A stretch of DNA of 54,674 bases from Candidatus Moraniibacteriota bacterium (GCA_013334245.1 JAAXXZ010000001.1:1-54674); one strand, 5' to 3'; shown: positions 10,001 to 16,556, counted from the first letter of the stretch. Notes: a model not told the origin generated them from the sequence alone. Numbers and translations: made by a program.

Positions 10001-11642
10001 TTCCGAGTACCAGAATCCTGGTATTATCGGCCCCTTTTATCTGATTCGCTACGGACGCGGCCTGGTTGACCGCATCGGACACGGTCGTCGAAGAGCCGTT
10101 ATCGACGGTGTTCGGATCGCCGTCCGATGCGAAAATGACAAGGTTCGGCTTCGACGTTCCGGAGGAGAAAGTGGATCGTGCCTTTACGAGACCGTCTTCC
10201 CAGTTCGTAAAACTTCCGCTCGTGATCGAATCGATCTTCGACTTCACGAGCGAGCCATCCGACGTGAAGTTCTGAAGCACCGAAGCGGTCGTATTGAATT
10301 TCGTGACGGAAAACCGGGTGGGAGTGCCCGCCAGCGCATCGACGAATCCCTTCATCGCCGTTTTCATCTGACCGAGTTCGGTGGAACTGATACTCCCGGA
10401 ATTGTCGAGCACGAGCGCGATATCGAGCCCGCACGCCTGAGAAAGCGCCGGGTTTGCGACCGACTGCAACGTCGTAACGGCGAATGTCTTGACTGCGCTC
10501 GGCTCATGGTTCGAGTTCGCGTTCTGACAGTTGCTTTGACTGGTAAAGCCGTGAATCTCCGCCGACCAATTATTATCGACTGTCGCGTCAGCAGGCAAAA
10601 CGTAAGAAGCCGTCAATTCACGACTCGCATCCGGCTGCTGACAGCCTGCCATGTAGGATAAGTTTCCGTTTCCCGGAGGATCGATCGCGAACCGATAGTA
10701 ATTGCCGGAAACGAGATCTCCCGCCTTCATGAACACCGCTTCTCCTTGTTGGTAGGAGGTTTTCGTCACGGTCAAAGTCGCATCGGAATACGTCGTGACA
10801 TAGATCGTAAAATGATCCTGACTGAACTCCACGTTCTTCTCGCCGACTTTCACGTCGTTTCCCGGAACGGTCTGAGGATCGTCCAACTGTGACCGTTCTT
10901 CCGCAAACTTCACCTCTACGATTCCGACCTCGGCAGGCTTGGGCAGCGTCAAGGAATATTCGAACGTCCCGTCCGTCATGTCGGAGGTGATGTCATACGC
11001 CTTGTTGGAAAGCGCATTGAGACCTTCCACCTGCTGATCGGAGAGCGTGACCTCCTCGATGGAGAGCTTGCCGGGATTTTCCGGCAGCTTGCCGAACGTG
11101 ACGGTCACCTGATCGTTCTGCGGCGCGACATAGGTCCGGCCGAGTTCGACCGCACTTCCGGTCGTCTCCTTGTCGCCGTCCCTTACCCATTCCGGTGCGC
11201 GTTCGGCCGAGGCCTCGCCTTCGGCCTCCACGGTCGGCACGGCCGGTACCTCCGGCGTCACCGCCCCAGCTACCGGCGCTTCGGTCGGTTCGACCGTCTG
11301 AACAGGCTCGCTCACGACAGGAGCTGTTTCAGTCGACGGTTCGACGGCTGCGGCCGGTTCTTCGGCCTTCGGTTCTTCGACCGGAACAACCACCGGTTCC
11401 ACCGCGGGAGCGGCGACTTCTTCCGTCTTCGTTTCGACGGGAGCTGTCTTCTCTTCCACTTTCGGTGCTTCCGCTTCGGTAGACGCCGAGGCTTCCGTCG
11501 CGACCGACGCGCCGTCACCGCTCGAAATCTCCTGTGAGAAGATCACCGCCGGTGCGACCGGCTGCAACAGCATCGAGAAGATGACCACCGTGTCGAACAG
11601 GCGGAACCATCTCCTCAACTTCCGTGTCATCATGAGCGTCAT
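1095..11642 (-). CDS. Giant surface adhesin: vWA, prealbumin-like and DUF11 repeats, internal LPETG
   Basis: A 3,515-residue secreted protein. In order: signal peptide (about 1-36); Pro/Glu/Ala/Val-rich linker (about 40-150); a beta-rich domain; a vWA domain (about 403-598) with the MIDAS motif DNSGS near 412; two blocks of prealbumin/SpaA-like repeats (about 600-1360 and 1928-2850) with recurring TNDNGG and CTFTNT motifs; four DUF11-type repeats beginning KPTI or KPSI (about 1361-1800); a Big-1-like domain (about 1807-1925); an SdrD-B-like domain (about 2852-2965) with DKDGDGKLDDGE; a further DUF11-like domain; then LPETG at 3150-3154 and a membrane segment. Unusually the frame continues: MKKDMF at 3180, a second signal-like segment ending AKA-DS (3196-3215), a fibronectin-like domain, a Gly/Ala linker and a last membrane helix before KKGTPEVK. 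It probably acts as a cell-wall or membrane-anchored adhesin. The exact start (M1 or M4) is not fixed by a clear ribosome binding site. Confidence 0.85.
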   Translation of the reverse strand: MTLMMTRKLRRWFRLFDTVVIFSMLLQPVAPAVIFSQEISSGDGASVATEASASTEAEAPKVEEKTAPVETKTEEVAAPAVEPVVVPVEEPKAEEPAAAVEPSTETAPVVSEPVQTVEPTEAPVAGAVTPEVPAVPTVEAEGEASAERAPEWVRDGDKETTGSAVELGRTYVAPQNDQVTVTFGKLPENPGKLSIEEVTLSDQQVEGLNALSNKAYDITSDMTDGTFEYSLTLPKPAEVGIVEVKFAEERSQLDDPQTVPGNDVKVGEKNVEFSQDHFTIYVTTYSDATLTVTKTSYQQGEAVFMKAGDLVSGNYYRFAIDPPGNGNLSYMAGCQQPDASRELTASYVLPADATVDNNWSAEIHGFTSQSNCQNANSNHEPSAVKTFAVTTLQSVANPALSQACGLDIALVLDNSGSISSTELGQMKTAMKGFVDALAGTPTRFSVTKFNTTASVLQNFTSDGSLVKSKIDSITSGSFTNWEDGLVKARSTFSSGTSKPNLVIFASDGDPNTVDNGSSTTVSDAVNQAASVANQIKGADNTRILVLGIGVGSGLSTENLKAISGPTVNGSDLTSTDVITTDFSGMSAKLGQFASSTCGGTITVNKFYDDVNHKGGAGWTFDVSGTTVATDSNGQTEAVPVSVGSGKTVTETGSVQGYSFGSASCTKNGTTSVGTAASNGVTGIEVGADDIISCDFINTTNKGTMIVQKNMVGGTGNFTYTGNPSGTISTNNGTITVNNVTPGTYTSTESAATGWTLSSISCDDGASATPSTTDVSTRSATFKVDPGETVKCTFTNTKQTGTLRVIKSVINDNGGSASSSSFNLHVKSGGSDVSGSPAAGSATGTVYTLNAGSYAVSEDAPVSGYAKTGFSGDCNSDGVVAVVAGQEKTCTITNDDIAPSLTLDKILVKDNGGSANESDWTLSATGTAAGATDLSGNGASGSTDVVSGSGFKADTYTLSETGGPSGYSASAWTCSNGVIVSADNKITLGLGKSTVCSITNNDQPGTLIVKKVVTNDNGGTLKAENFGFKVNGGNTVAFEADGQNDVSVNAGTYTVTEPGIAGYATTYDNCENVVVPNGGTATCTITNDDIPAHLIVIKHVNNDQGGSASSADFTMTINGITVNGGSSFSGQETPGTDRTVMPGSYTVTESGPDGYLSSMSADCAGAIAIGQTKTCTVTNEDKPATLVVKKHVVNDNGGVASADAFTMKVTGTDVSSGSFAGSEAGTTVTLDAGSYGVSEDAVAGYEASYSGCSGTIANGQTKTCIVTNDDEPAHLIVKKHVVNDSDGTKVAAQFATTISGVTTTHPTANGSESGVDNVLTTVGPYTVDEGTHDGYEKALSSECAGSIALGETKTCTITNDDIDYKPTIDVTKEADKASVPENGDSVTYTFTVKNTGPADAVTVASLFDDKLGTLVGDADCKVGTILPIGASCTFTLAATISGNAGTSHVNTFTAVAEDEEKNTATDSDDATVTFTDVKPTIEVAKSANPTTLPEPGGDATFSVTVRNTSFESVTLTSLSDDIYGDLNGKGTCVIGGTIAAGAEYACSFTGSVSGEPGVHTDVVTATVTDNDESTDTKRDDATVTITDVKPTIEVTKTANVATIDEPGGDVTYTFDVKNTSATESVTITMLVDDRFGTLSGDADCQVGTVLAAGASCSFQTTKSISGDANTSHTNIFRTIAVDNENNKADDSDDATVTFTDVKPSITIEKSVDTTGMAEPGGNFTYTLTIKNTSVETVSITALTDSNALSPACLALVGQTIAPNATTTCSYVVNHAVAGTYGNTAKVTVKDNENNMAEDDDSETVKVVGARIAFDKTAATNNVNVSHTFTVTVTENDGTGWTAASGEHVDFTLTDGSGAISTLDAAHSTCDDAGANTDTNGQCTIVFNSATPGTVTVHASANVSVGGLTLARSTDGALGSGADAVKTYQAGKIIIEKQTSPEGSAQSFEFTPNYGQKFSLSDNGSNDSGYLAPGTYSVSEAVPTGWTQVSAVCSDQSPIGAISLQAGETVTCVFTNGELPTLTLHKTVTNDNGGNATTANFEGKIGADSVAWGSVTTLTPGAYTASESVLSGGEGYGASAWEGDCATDGSIALSYGDHKTCTITNDDIAPKLTLRKLVSGGTASAADFNLSAMPAANDKGAVTISGNGGFTDASAYSNIEYTLSETGKDGYTPGTWSCSGATLNDNKVKLDEGGSATCDITNTRDKGGLKAVKVIDDGSDLRKWKFSLDNGTPVSADSRGMVDFGQVTTIDTHTIVESGPSGYKTASIQCSPTGGSVDLTNGSATTTVEKGKTTVCTFSNEINKGTITIIKDAAPDDAQDFTFVATGKNVTGFTLDDDGDNANDHSNTRTFTTLFPGTYAFTEGGVGGWDLTGLTCDETGAKNSTTSVGSRKATLKLDPGETITCTFVNTKRGHIVVEKQTLPDGDRTKFEFDPSWDRWRNFELKDGERRDSGILVPGTYSVREEGESGWDMTNVTCSDGSDPNHIALDPGEIVTCTFTNTKRAEITVKKDAIPDDSQDFTFSNNFGDGIPSNFTLDDDGWNWWPGHSNEQTFSVKPGTYSVAENSLVGWKLAGAVCSDGSEVSAINAVPGEHITCTFTNKKLGKIKLVKKAVGSDGTFDFAMSGTTLPESASLTTVNGSAMQTFSGIDPDNTYGISEAEQAGWSLTGVRCVDEKKDVKFDCDKDGRHDEGKDGDNNDNRFDNDNNNDKDDNRDRSGHHIDPAEFSMNPGGEMTCTFTNTRDTGRIKVNKVIDADGNLSTTDDQTHGTGWEFDVNGTGTDTGNPVPVSTGADGLVSFTGLKTGQYSVAETTQDGYELIGANCGVENGLLDGNIVYGVTVSKDAETVCTFYNTPNGTIHGQKWEDRDMDRERDVEGEPYLSGWSIFLDKDGDGKLDDGEQSTQTSSDENELGWYWFDHLFPGTYSVCEVMQDGWEQTYPSGETSCHTVTLPDNGQEESVENMVVGPKYDFGNAKLGLLSIEKENDTNGEERKPGETVKYTLKVTASEGKVLDVKTTDLPPEVATYVPDSWTAESSLGGAHVGNLKLDHVYASPGIWDLGELQDGEVVTLSYDATVNAGTDAGEYPDLAYAQGVGQGGNLYAMAGLGGNIEDGRYVGTAIAVADSSTPDPAKVTTDHTEKEKKVVKGRVLGATLPETGSPTFLIMLLGLLLILGAALAGTGYAMKKDMFTRILKKWGKGAAIFAFAMSLGFVATDTAKADSVPDLYIRAEKPAVAANGSFTLDFVTLDTDQSGAITVKCQVKKPGESDFTTFQSMTVQEGGDSGQCSVGAAELPDDGTYVFRVRATSGSEVATSKESTVSYDTIFPGKPKSIDKSYMSSCTNRVKLRTADDGQTTHVEVYRSTSEDFTADASTMVHTAAVGPNATYAYDDVRPDSLCGKKVFYAVRAFDDAGNASPVREEDISETNHVTVYEDTTAAGSVTLTPGAAGAGTGVEGAGSGSETVNGTVEGAQAGEQGAVEGAETASGGPNTWIWVIIAGAAAYGAYRYYIARKKGTPEVK

Positions 11643-11908
11643 ATGCGTCTTTGTTACTGATTCGGATAAAAATCAAATATAAAAAACCGACGAAAGTTAC
11701 GCAGAAAAACTGCTGAACTTTCGTCGGCCTTCAAACCGAAAAAGCATTTCATCAAACAAGCCTTTCTCATACGCATCCGGACGAAAACCCTCGTCCGAAA
11801 TTATCGTATCACCCGTATCAGCCCCCCTCCGGGGCTTGTTTATGTTGGTTTGAGTGTAAACCATTTCCATACCCCCTGGCAAGCCCTTTTTCAGCACCTG
11901 CCGCACGA
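11642..11908 (-). promoter_or_regulatory. Leader RNA with attenuator, copy 1 (giant adhesin)
   Basis: About 265 nt of untranslated leader between the promoter at 11915-11943 and the start codon. Visible structure in the RNA: a 9-bp stem AAACAAGCC (11833-11841) with GGCUUGUUU (11754-11762), enclosing GAUACG/CGUAUG and GGACGA/UCGUCC helices. Next come the box UAUGAGAAAGGC, the box CGGUUUGAAGGCCGACGAAAG, and an intrinsic terminator. CGG/CCG around UUUGAAGG can form an alternative hairpin that uses the 5' arm of the terminator. The two boxes and the terminator are shared with copy 2 upstream of the TasA-like operon. I recognise no known riboswitch class. Confidence 0.6.
11681..11727 (-). terminator. 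Attenuator terminator in leader copy 1
   Basis: A 12-bp perfect stem (CCGACGAAAGTT with AACTTTCGTCGG; 11687-11698 and 11716-11727) with an inner GCAG/CTGC helix, followed on the minus strand by six U residues (11681-11686). It stands about 38 nt before the start codon of the giant gene and downstream of a good promoter, so it must be read through for expression. Confidence 0.8.
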
Positions 11909-11914
11909 CCGGTC

Positions 11915-11943
11915 ACCATAGCAATAGAACGCCTATTTGTCAA
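11915..11943 (-). promoter_or_regulatory. Sigma-70 type promoter of the giant adhesin gene
   Basis: TTGACA (11938-11943 on the minus strand), 17-bp spacer, TATGGT (11915-11920). It places the transcript start near 11908, about 265 nt before the start codon. Confidence 0.7.
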
Positions 11944-11997
11944 GGGTCACTTATGCTCATTTCTTATTGTTAAGCCGCAGTAAAAAAAATTCAACGA

Positions 11998-12642
11998 TCA
12001 ATCGCGAAACCGGTTCCGCCAGGAGCGCCAGAGGATTTCCAGAGCTCGCTGATAGGCATCCCGAGTCCGCTTCCACCAATTGTCATCACTATGCGACCCA
12101 GCATTATCACCGCGCTCATGCTCCCACCGGTCCCGGCATCGGTCCGTCCGACATGGCGGGTCGGAGCCCGGCTTCGCCGGATTCGCCGTCAATCTGAACA
12201 TAAGATCGAATTTAGTCGAAAGATTCTGATACCGGTTCCCGACATTCGTGTCGAACGTCAGGGTTATCAGATATGAATTTGATCCCTTTCCCTTCAATCG
12301 TTCAATAAAGACATTCCCCTCCTCACCAAGATCTCGAAGCGTATATTCGTTCCCTGGTCCGCCGATGAAATATTCATCGGTATCCTTGTCGATCAACGTG
12401 AAATCCAGCACGTCGGCCAGCCGGTTTCCCTGAACATTCTCGACATTCAGGAAGATGTCCGCCTTATCCTTGCTTGTGTTCGTTACCGTTATCTCCTTCG
12501 TCACGGACTGGCCGGGAGCCATATCCTTCACGTTGAACAAATGATCGCCGCTCGGATTCAACACGAGCTCGCCTGCGGCATGTGCCGGAGTGGCACAGAG
12601 GAACGCTAAGAGCAGGGAGACCGTCAGGATGATTCGTTTCAT
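11998..12642 (-). CDS. TasA/camelysin-like secreted protein
   Basis: A 214-residue secreted protein. I chose the ATG at 12640-12642, 7 nt after the stop of the upstream lamin-tail gene, because it gives a classic signal peptide (MKRIILTVSLLLAFLC...PAHA). The longer frame upstream is an arginine-rich shadow of the neighbouring gene. The mature part begins AGELVLNP and has PGQSVTKEITVTNTSKDKADI, the beta-sandwich 'additional strand' pattern of TasA/CalY and DUF11-like domains. The last 60 residues are polar and charged (ERGDNAGSHSDDNWW, then RNRFRD). It is the last gene of the SipW operon, so it may be a fibre subunit or an assembly protein. The family call is moderate; the function is inferred from context. 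Confidence 0.65.
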   Translation of the reverse strand: MKRIILTVSLLLAFLCATPAHAAGELVLNPSGDHLFNVKDMAPGQSVTKEITVTNTSKDKADIFLNVENVQGNRLADVLDFTLIDKDTDEYFIGGPGNEYTLRDLGEEGNVFIERLKGKGSNSYLITLTFDTNVGNRYQNLSTKFDLMFRLTANPAKPGSDPPCRTDRCRDRWEHERGDNAGSHSDDNWWKRTRDAYQRALEILWRSWRNRFRD

Positions 12643-12649
12643 ATCACGC

Positions 12650-14101
12650 TTAGGTCGTCGGATTACCCCCGTCACCGGCGCTTCCCGCACCATCCGTCCC
12701 CGAACCGCCACTGTCACCGCCCGAACCGCCCGTATCCTTCGGTGTACTATCGCCAGTTCCGGTATTCGATTCCCGTTTCGTCGTATCGGTCGCAGTAGCT
12801 GTGGTCGTGTCCGTCGCATTTCCGTTTCCGGTCGCGTTGCTATCGTTCGAAGTATTTGTTCCGGCATCTGTTCCGCTCGTCGGGACTGTTCCTCCGGACA
12901 CGGGCAGCGTCTTATCTGTCGATGAATCGGTCGGCGTAGTCGACGTATCTGATGCCGGATCCGTCGCGATTCCCCCATCAACTATCGTATCAGATTCCCC
13001 CTCTTCCTGTTCGTCCAGATAATCAGCCTCCATGAAAGCGGGATCGTATTCGGGCGAACTCGGGTCGTTCACCGAAAGATTCTTGCCTCCCGGCGTACCG
13101 AAGTTCGGCCCCAAACTCCCGTTGCCGTTCCAATACTTCGTATCCCTGCAGCCCTTGTCCACGCAGGTATGCCAGTTATCCTTTTTGGTCCCGTCCTTGG
13201 GCGAATCATTCCGTTCCATGGACATGTGCAGCAAGATACCGTGCCATCCGGCCGGCCACCCGCAAGACGGCGTCCGGTCTATGACATGGTGTCCATTGTC
13301 CGAAAGCGTCAGCTGTTCGCCCTTCTTCAGAAGATTCATGCCGGCTACATGCGACAGACCTTCGTCCCGTGCGAGATCTTTCGACAGATTCACCTTGGTC
13401 TCGCTCCACTTTTTTCTCAGTATCAGGAAGTAGCCTTTCGACTCGATGCTATAGCCTCGAGGAATTTCGATATGCCCGTTTCCACTTCCTCCCCTGCCGA
13501 TATGCCAGTTCGAAAGATCAATAGGATGGTCGGTCATATTCCGAAGTTCGATCCATTCATCTTCCGATTCTCCGAATGAGCCCATCCACATGACCTCGTT
13601 TATAACCACATCGCCCAACGCCACCGCCGCCGCGACCGTGAAATCGCGCTCCATCACAGCGCTTCGCCACGCATCGTTGCCATCGTTTATCGCGACCGCC
13701 TGGAAATGCGTCGGGTTCCCATCCGGAACCGGGATGCAAGTACCTTCATATTTTGAACCTCCCGCCTTCGGGTCACCATCGGACGAAAACTCGTACCAGA
13801 TGGTCGCGGTCCCCGAGGAGAGTCCCGAATATGAGAGTGCCACACACGGTGTCGTCGCATATGTTCCGTCCGGACCGTCGGGAGTTTCTGGCGAGACGGT
13901 CATGCCAAGCGTAGGAATCCAATAACCCGACACGAATGAATTCCCATTATTCCCTGCCTTGTCCGCAAAAAACGCGTTCGTTCCCGGTACCGACGACATC
14001 CGCAGTACGAGCATCACGCACACCACGACGAGCGCCGTCCGGAGCAAGCTACTCCCGATGGCACATATCGATGGTGGATTGTATGGCACCGTACGCATCA
14101 T
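12650..14101 (-). CDS. Secreted lamin-tail domain (LTD) protein with SipW-type signal
   Basis: A 483-residue protein. An N-terminal hydrophobic segment (about 21-34) is followed by NAFFADKAGNNGNSF, which resembles the SipW-processed signals of TasA-like proteins. A lamin-tail domain starts near VVINEVMWMGS and continues through EDEWIELRNMTDHPIDLSNWHI. The C-terminal 100 residues are a Ser/Thr/Asp/Gly-rich low-complexity tail. LTDs occur in many secreted bacterial proteins, often with nucleases or surface layers; their ligand is not known here. The gene follows sipW by 17 nt and precedes the TasA-like gene by 7 nt, so the three are probably co-transcribed. Confidence 0.8.
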   Translation of the reverse strand: MMRTVPYNPPSICAIGSSLLRTALVVVCVMLVLRMSSVPGTNAFFADKAGNNGNSFVSGYWIPTLGMTVSPETPDGPDGTYATTPCVALSYSGLSSGTATIWYEFSSDGDPKAGGSKYEGTCIPVPDGNPTHFQAVAINDGNDAWRSAVMERDFTVAAAVALGDVVINEVMWMGSFGESEDEWIELRNMTDHPIDLSNWHIGRGGSGNGHIEIPRGYSIESKGYFLILRKKWSETKVNLSKDLARDEGLSHVAGMNLLKKGEQLTLSDNGHHVIDRTPSCGWPAGWHGILLHMSMERNDSPKDGTKKDNWHTCVDKGCRDTKYWNGNGSLGPNFGTPGGKNLSVNDPSSPEYDPAFMEADYLDEQEEGESDTIVDGGIATDPASDTSTTPTDSSTDKTLPVSGGTVPTSGTDAGTNTSNDSNATGNGNATDTTTATATDTTKRESNTGTGDSTPKDTGGSGGDSGGSGTDGAGSAGDGGNPTT

Positions 14102-14118
14102 ATCGGAACGATATTTTC

Positions 14119-14745
14119 CTACACGATTTTCCGTTTCTCCACGCTTTTGGCTTCGTTCACTGCCACCGGTTCCTGCACACGCACCTGCGGTTCTTCGGTA
14201 TGTGCGATGTTTTCTTTTACCTTGACTTCACGCTTCTTCTTCCACAGGGCGGCGACTTCCATTCGTATCTTCTTCAGCTCCTCGTACACGATGATCGCGG
14301 CGGGCACTATCACGACGAGTGCGAATCCTTCTTTCGTCTTCGCGAAGTTCACGGCATAGCCCATCCACGGCACTGTCACCGCTTCCTTGCCGATAATCGA
14401 CGAGACAGGAATATCCTCGGCATCGGCCACATCGTTCGCGTCGCCCTTGGTATGGAACACCGTATCACCGTCGCGGTCGATCTTTTCCGAGATGCGGTGC
14501 GTCACGGTCACTGCGGGGTCCTCGGTCTTGCGCGTTACAACGTCGCCCACCTGATAGGACGCCTGCGGAATGACGAAGATGATGCTCCCCGTATGCAACG
14601 TCGGTTCCATCGAACCCGAAAGCACCGTATACAGTCGTACGCCGGCCACCGAGAACATCGAGAGCAGCACCGCAAGCGCGAGCAGCAGGAACGCCGCATA
14701 CACCGTATTCACCATGACCGAAAAGAACTTCTTCATATCCGACAT
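14119..14745 (-). CDS. sipW: Signal peptidase I, SipW (ER) type
   Basis: A 208-residue membrane peptidase of the archaeal/ER type. An N-terminal helix (about 11-35) precedes the catalytic serine in VLSGSMEPTLHTGS (S45). The general base is histidine (H83 in TVTHRI) in place of the lysine of the LepB type. The box HTKGDANDVADAEDI matches conserved box E. A second hydrophobic segment near GFALVVIVPAAIIVY precedes a long charged cytoplasmic tail, Lys/Glu/Val-rich. In Bacillus, SipW processes TasA and TapA. Here it lies between two TasA-like genes upstream and two probable substrates downstream, so it is almost certainly the dedicated peptidase of this locus. Confidence 0.92.
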   Translation of the reverse strand: MSDMKKFFSVMVNTVYAAFLLLALAVLLSMFSVAGVRLYTVLSGSMEPTLHTGSIIFVIPQASYQVGDVVTRKTEDPAVTVTHRISEKIDRDGDTVFHTKGDANDVADAEDIPVSSIIGKEAVTVPWMGYAVNFAKTKEGFALVVIVPAAIIVYEELKKIRMEVAALWKKKREVKVKENIAHTEEPQVRVQEPVAVNEAKSVEKRKIV

Positions 14746-14819
14746 CGGTTAATCGTTACGATATTCGCCATCCTCGCTCCCTTCACCCCGCGATATTCGC
14801 GGAGTGAGAGGAGATCGGA

Positions 14820-15434
14820 CTAGTTGCTCCGACCTTCGATCGAGAGATCGAACTGCGCAAGCATACCCTGTAACGTGCTCTGATCGCCGCCCGTTTCGGG
14901 AAGCTCGGCATCCAATGTCATCGTTAGGGAACTTCCGGCAGCAAGAGACGGGGTCGCGCCCCACTGCGTCGCATGAAGGATATCCACACCGGAAAGTCCG
15001 CTCAACGGACCCTTATATACTTCACATCCCTTTCCGGCGACGAATGACACGCCCGGATTCGAACAACCGCCCCACCCGGCGTTCGCATACAAGGACACGG
15101 TAAGCGCATTAAAAAGTTCGCCCGGATTTCCGGATTTCTTCACTGCGGTCGTCAGCAGCTTTTTTGCGGATACCGTGCTTGAACCGGAAAAATACGGCTG
15201 ACCGTAATTTTGAAGCGTGAACTGCTTCTCGACGACCGTACCCGGGATCGCATTTTGCACGTTAAATCCCACGATCGACGGCTCGCCATCGACGCGAATA
15301 TCTAATGTTCCCGCAGAAAACGTATTGTTCGTGACCGTCGCCTTATCACTGAAATACGCATAGGTCGCACCGCCCGCTATCGCCGCAACGGCAGCTATCA
15401 TCGAAACACTTTTCAAAATCTTCATCATATTCAT
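14820..15434 (-). CDS. TasA/camelysin family fibre protein 2
   Basis: A 204-residue protein with the SipW-type signal MMKILKSVSMIAAVAAIAGG followed by ATYAYFSDKATVTNNTFSAGTL, a hallmark of CalY/TasA proteins (cleavage expected near TYA-YFSD). The mature domain has the family pattern NAIPGTVVEKQFTLQNYG near its start and a C-terminal SSLTMTLDAELPE strand. Its signal is nearly identical to that of the next gene upstream, so the two are paralogues with diverged mature parts. sipW starts 75 nt downstream. Family members form amyloid-like biofilm fibres or act as surface metalloproteases (camelysin); no zinc motif is visible, so a fibre role is likelier. Confidence 0.85.
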   Translation of the reverse strand: MNMMKILKSVSMIAAVAAIAGGATYAYFSDKATVTNNTFSAGTLDIRVDGEPSIVGFNVQNAIPGTVVEKQFTLQNYGQPYFSGSSTVSAKKLLTTAVKKSGNPGELFNALTVSLYANAGWGGCSNPGVSFVAGKGCEVYKGPLSGLSGVDILHATQWGATPSLAAGSSLTMTLDAELPETGGDQSTLQGMLAQFDLSIEGRSN

Positions 15435-15609
15435 TCACCAACGAATTAGCCCCTCCGTCCTCCGGGTCGCGGCGCGTTCGACCAGGCCAAAGCCACACGA
15501 ACCGCTTTTTTCTTTCGATGGAACATTTCCTCGCTCCCTCCCCGGCACCACGAAACGATGTCGGGAGAGGAGATTGAAACGGAACATCGTCCGCTCATTC
15601 TACAACCAA

Positions 15610-16242
15610 CTACTGCGTCAGACCGAACTCCACATCGACGTCCGCGGCATCAGTCATAATCTCGTTTCCAGCTGAAGTCGGGATATACCAGACGAGCTTG
15701 ACATTACCCAATTTACTCTCATCGTCCGTCGCGCCGCTCTGCGCCTGCAGATTTCCAAGCGCATAATTGGTATACGTGCTGTTCCAATCCGCCAGCGTTG
15801 CATCCCCGACTTCCGCAAATGAGGTTTCGGAACCCTGCTTATAGAACACTTTGACGCGAAGATTCTCCGGAAGATTGCCCGGTCCATTCACGTTACAACC
15901 CGTTCCTTCCGCCGCGAGACAACTCACCTCATGTCCCGTGACTATGAATGTAATCGTTGCCTTACCAGCGACGCTGCCCTCGTTCTTCAAATCGACAATC
16001 TGTCCTTCACCTGAAGAAAATCCCGGGAACAAGTCCGCAAGTGAAACAGTCGTGTTGTTGAATGTCTTCACCCATTGGTGAGCACCGCTCGCTGGATTGC
16101 TATCGACTTTCAAATCCATCGATCCCGACGTAAACTTATTGCCCGTAATGCTCGCCTGAGACGACCACAATGCATACGTAGCGCCGCCGGCGACCGCCGC
16201 GACCGCGACGACGAGCGACAGGCTCTTGAGAATTTTCATCAT
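15610..16242 (-). CDS. TasA/camelysin family fibre protein 1
   Basis: A 210-residue protein starting at the ATG at 16240-16242, preceded by AAGAAGAAAGAAT. The 47 residues of open frame further upstream fall in the leader RNA and look non-coding. It has the signal MMKILKSLSLVVAVAAVAGG then ATYALWSSQASITGNKFTSG, closely matching its paralogue 175 bp downstream, and the TasA pattern FSSGEGQIVDLKNEGSVAGKA. The C-terminus ends VDVEFGLTQ. It is the first gene of the SipW operon, expressed from a promoter near 16528-16556 through an attenuator-bearing leader. It is probably the major fibre subunit or one of two. Confidence 0.85.
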   Translation of the reverse strand: MMKILKSLSLVVAVAAVAGGATYALWSSQASITGNKFTSGSMDLKVDSNPASGAHQWVKTFNNTTVSLADLFPGFSSGEGQIVDLKNEGSVAGKATITFIVTGHEVSCLAAEGTGCNVNGPGNLPENLRVKVFYKQGSETSFAEVGDATLADWNSTYTNYALGNLQAQSGATDDESKLGNVKLVWYIPTSAGNEIMTDAADVDVEFGLTQ

Positions 16243-16521
16243 ATTCTTTCTTCTTAGAAAAAATGAGTTATTCCAACAAAAACCGCCTCGACCTGGGGAC
16301 CGTCCCCGCGCGGCACTTTCGGTTTCTCTTTCGCCCCCGAAAACAAACCTTTCCGAGGCAATGAAAAAACCGACAAAAATCATGCAGAGAATCCTGCAAA
16401 ACTTTCGTCGGCCTTCAAACCGATCACGCGCTGTTCGTCTATTGCCTTTCTCATAGGCTTCCTGATGAAGTACATCATCTGCGGAGACCCTGGCGGCCGC
16501 CCTCCCAGGCGCATACTCGAC
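16243..16521 (-). promoter_or_regulatory. Leader RNA with attenuator, copy 2 (TasA-like operon)
   Basis: About 280 nt of leader between the promoter and the first gene. It shares with copy 1 the box UAUGAGAAAGGC (plus-strand 16444-16457), the box CGGUUUGAAGGCCGACGAAAG (around 16403-16423) and the terminator architecture. The upstream helices differ in sequence: GAUGA/UUCAUC around UGUAC, and GCCU/AGGC. The UCGG/CCGA alternative hairpin around UUUGAAGG would compete with the terminator. The two operons joined by this element both encode surface proteins. Confidence 0.6.
16363..16411 (-). terminator. Attenuator terminator in leader copy 2
   Basis: The 5' arm CCGACGAAAGUU is identical to copy 1, while the 3' arm has changed. 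All 12 positions still pair, with G-U wobbles, and the inner GCAG/CUGC helix is kept. Six U residues follow. It lies about 120 nt before the start codon. Pairing kept despite sequence change supports a functional RNA structure. Confidence 0.75.
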
Positions 16522-16527
16522 ACCTTC

Positions 16528-16556
16528 ATCCTACACCGGACCAACGCTCAAATCAA
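16528..16556 (-). promoter_or_regulatory. Probable promoter of the TasA/SipW operon
   Basis: TTGATT (16551-16556), 17-bp spacer, TAGGAT (16528-16533) on the minus strand. A TTGACA at 16562-16567 is too far from this -10 and has no good -10 of its own. Confidence 0.45.

Noticed and set aside
12643-12981. N-terminal extension of the TasA-like protein (113 residues upstream of 12642)
   Set aside because: Arg-rich sequence lying over the low-complexity end of the lamin-tail gene; a clear signal peptide starts at 12642.
15435-15609. Third copy of the attenuator leader between the two TasA-like genes
   Set aside because: Neither conserved box nor the 12-bp terminator stem is present there.
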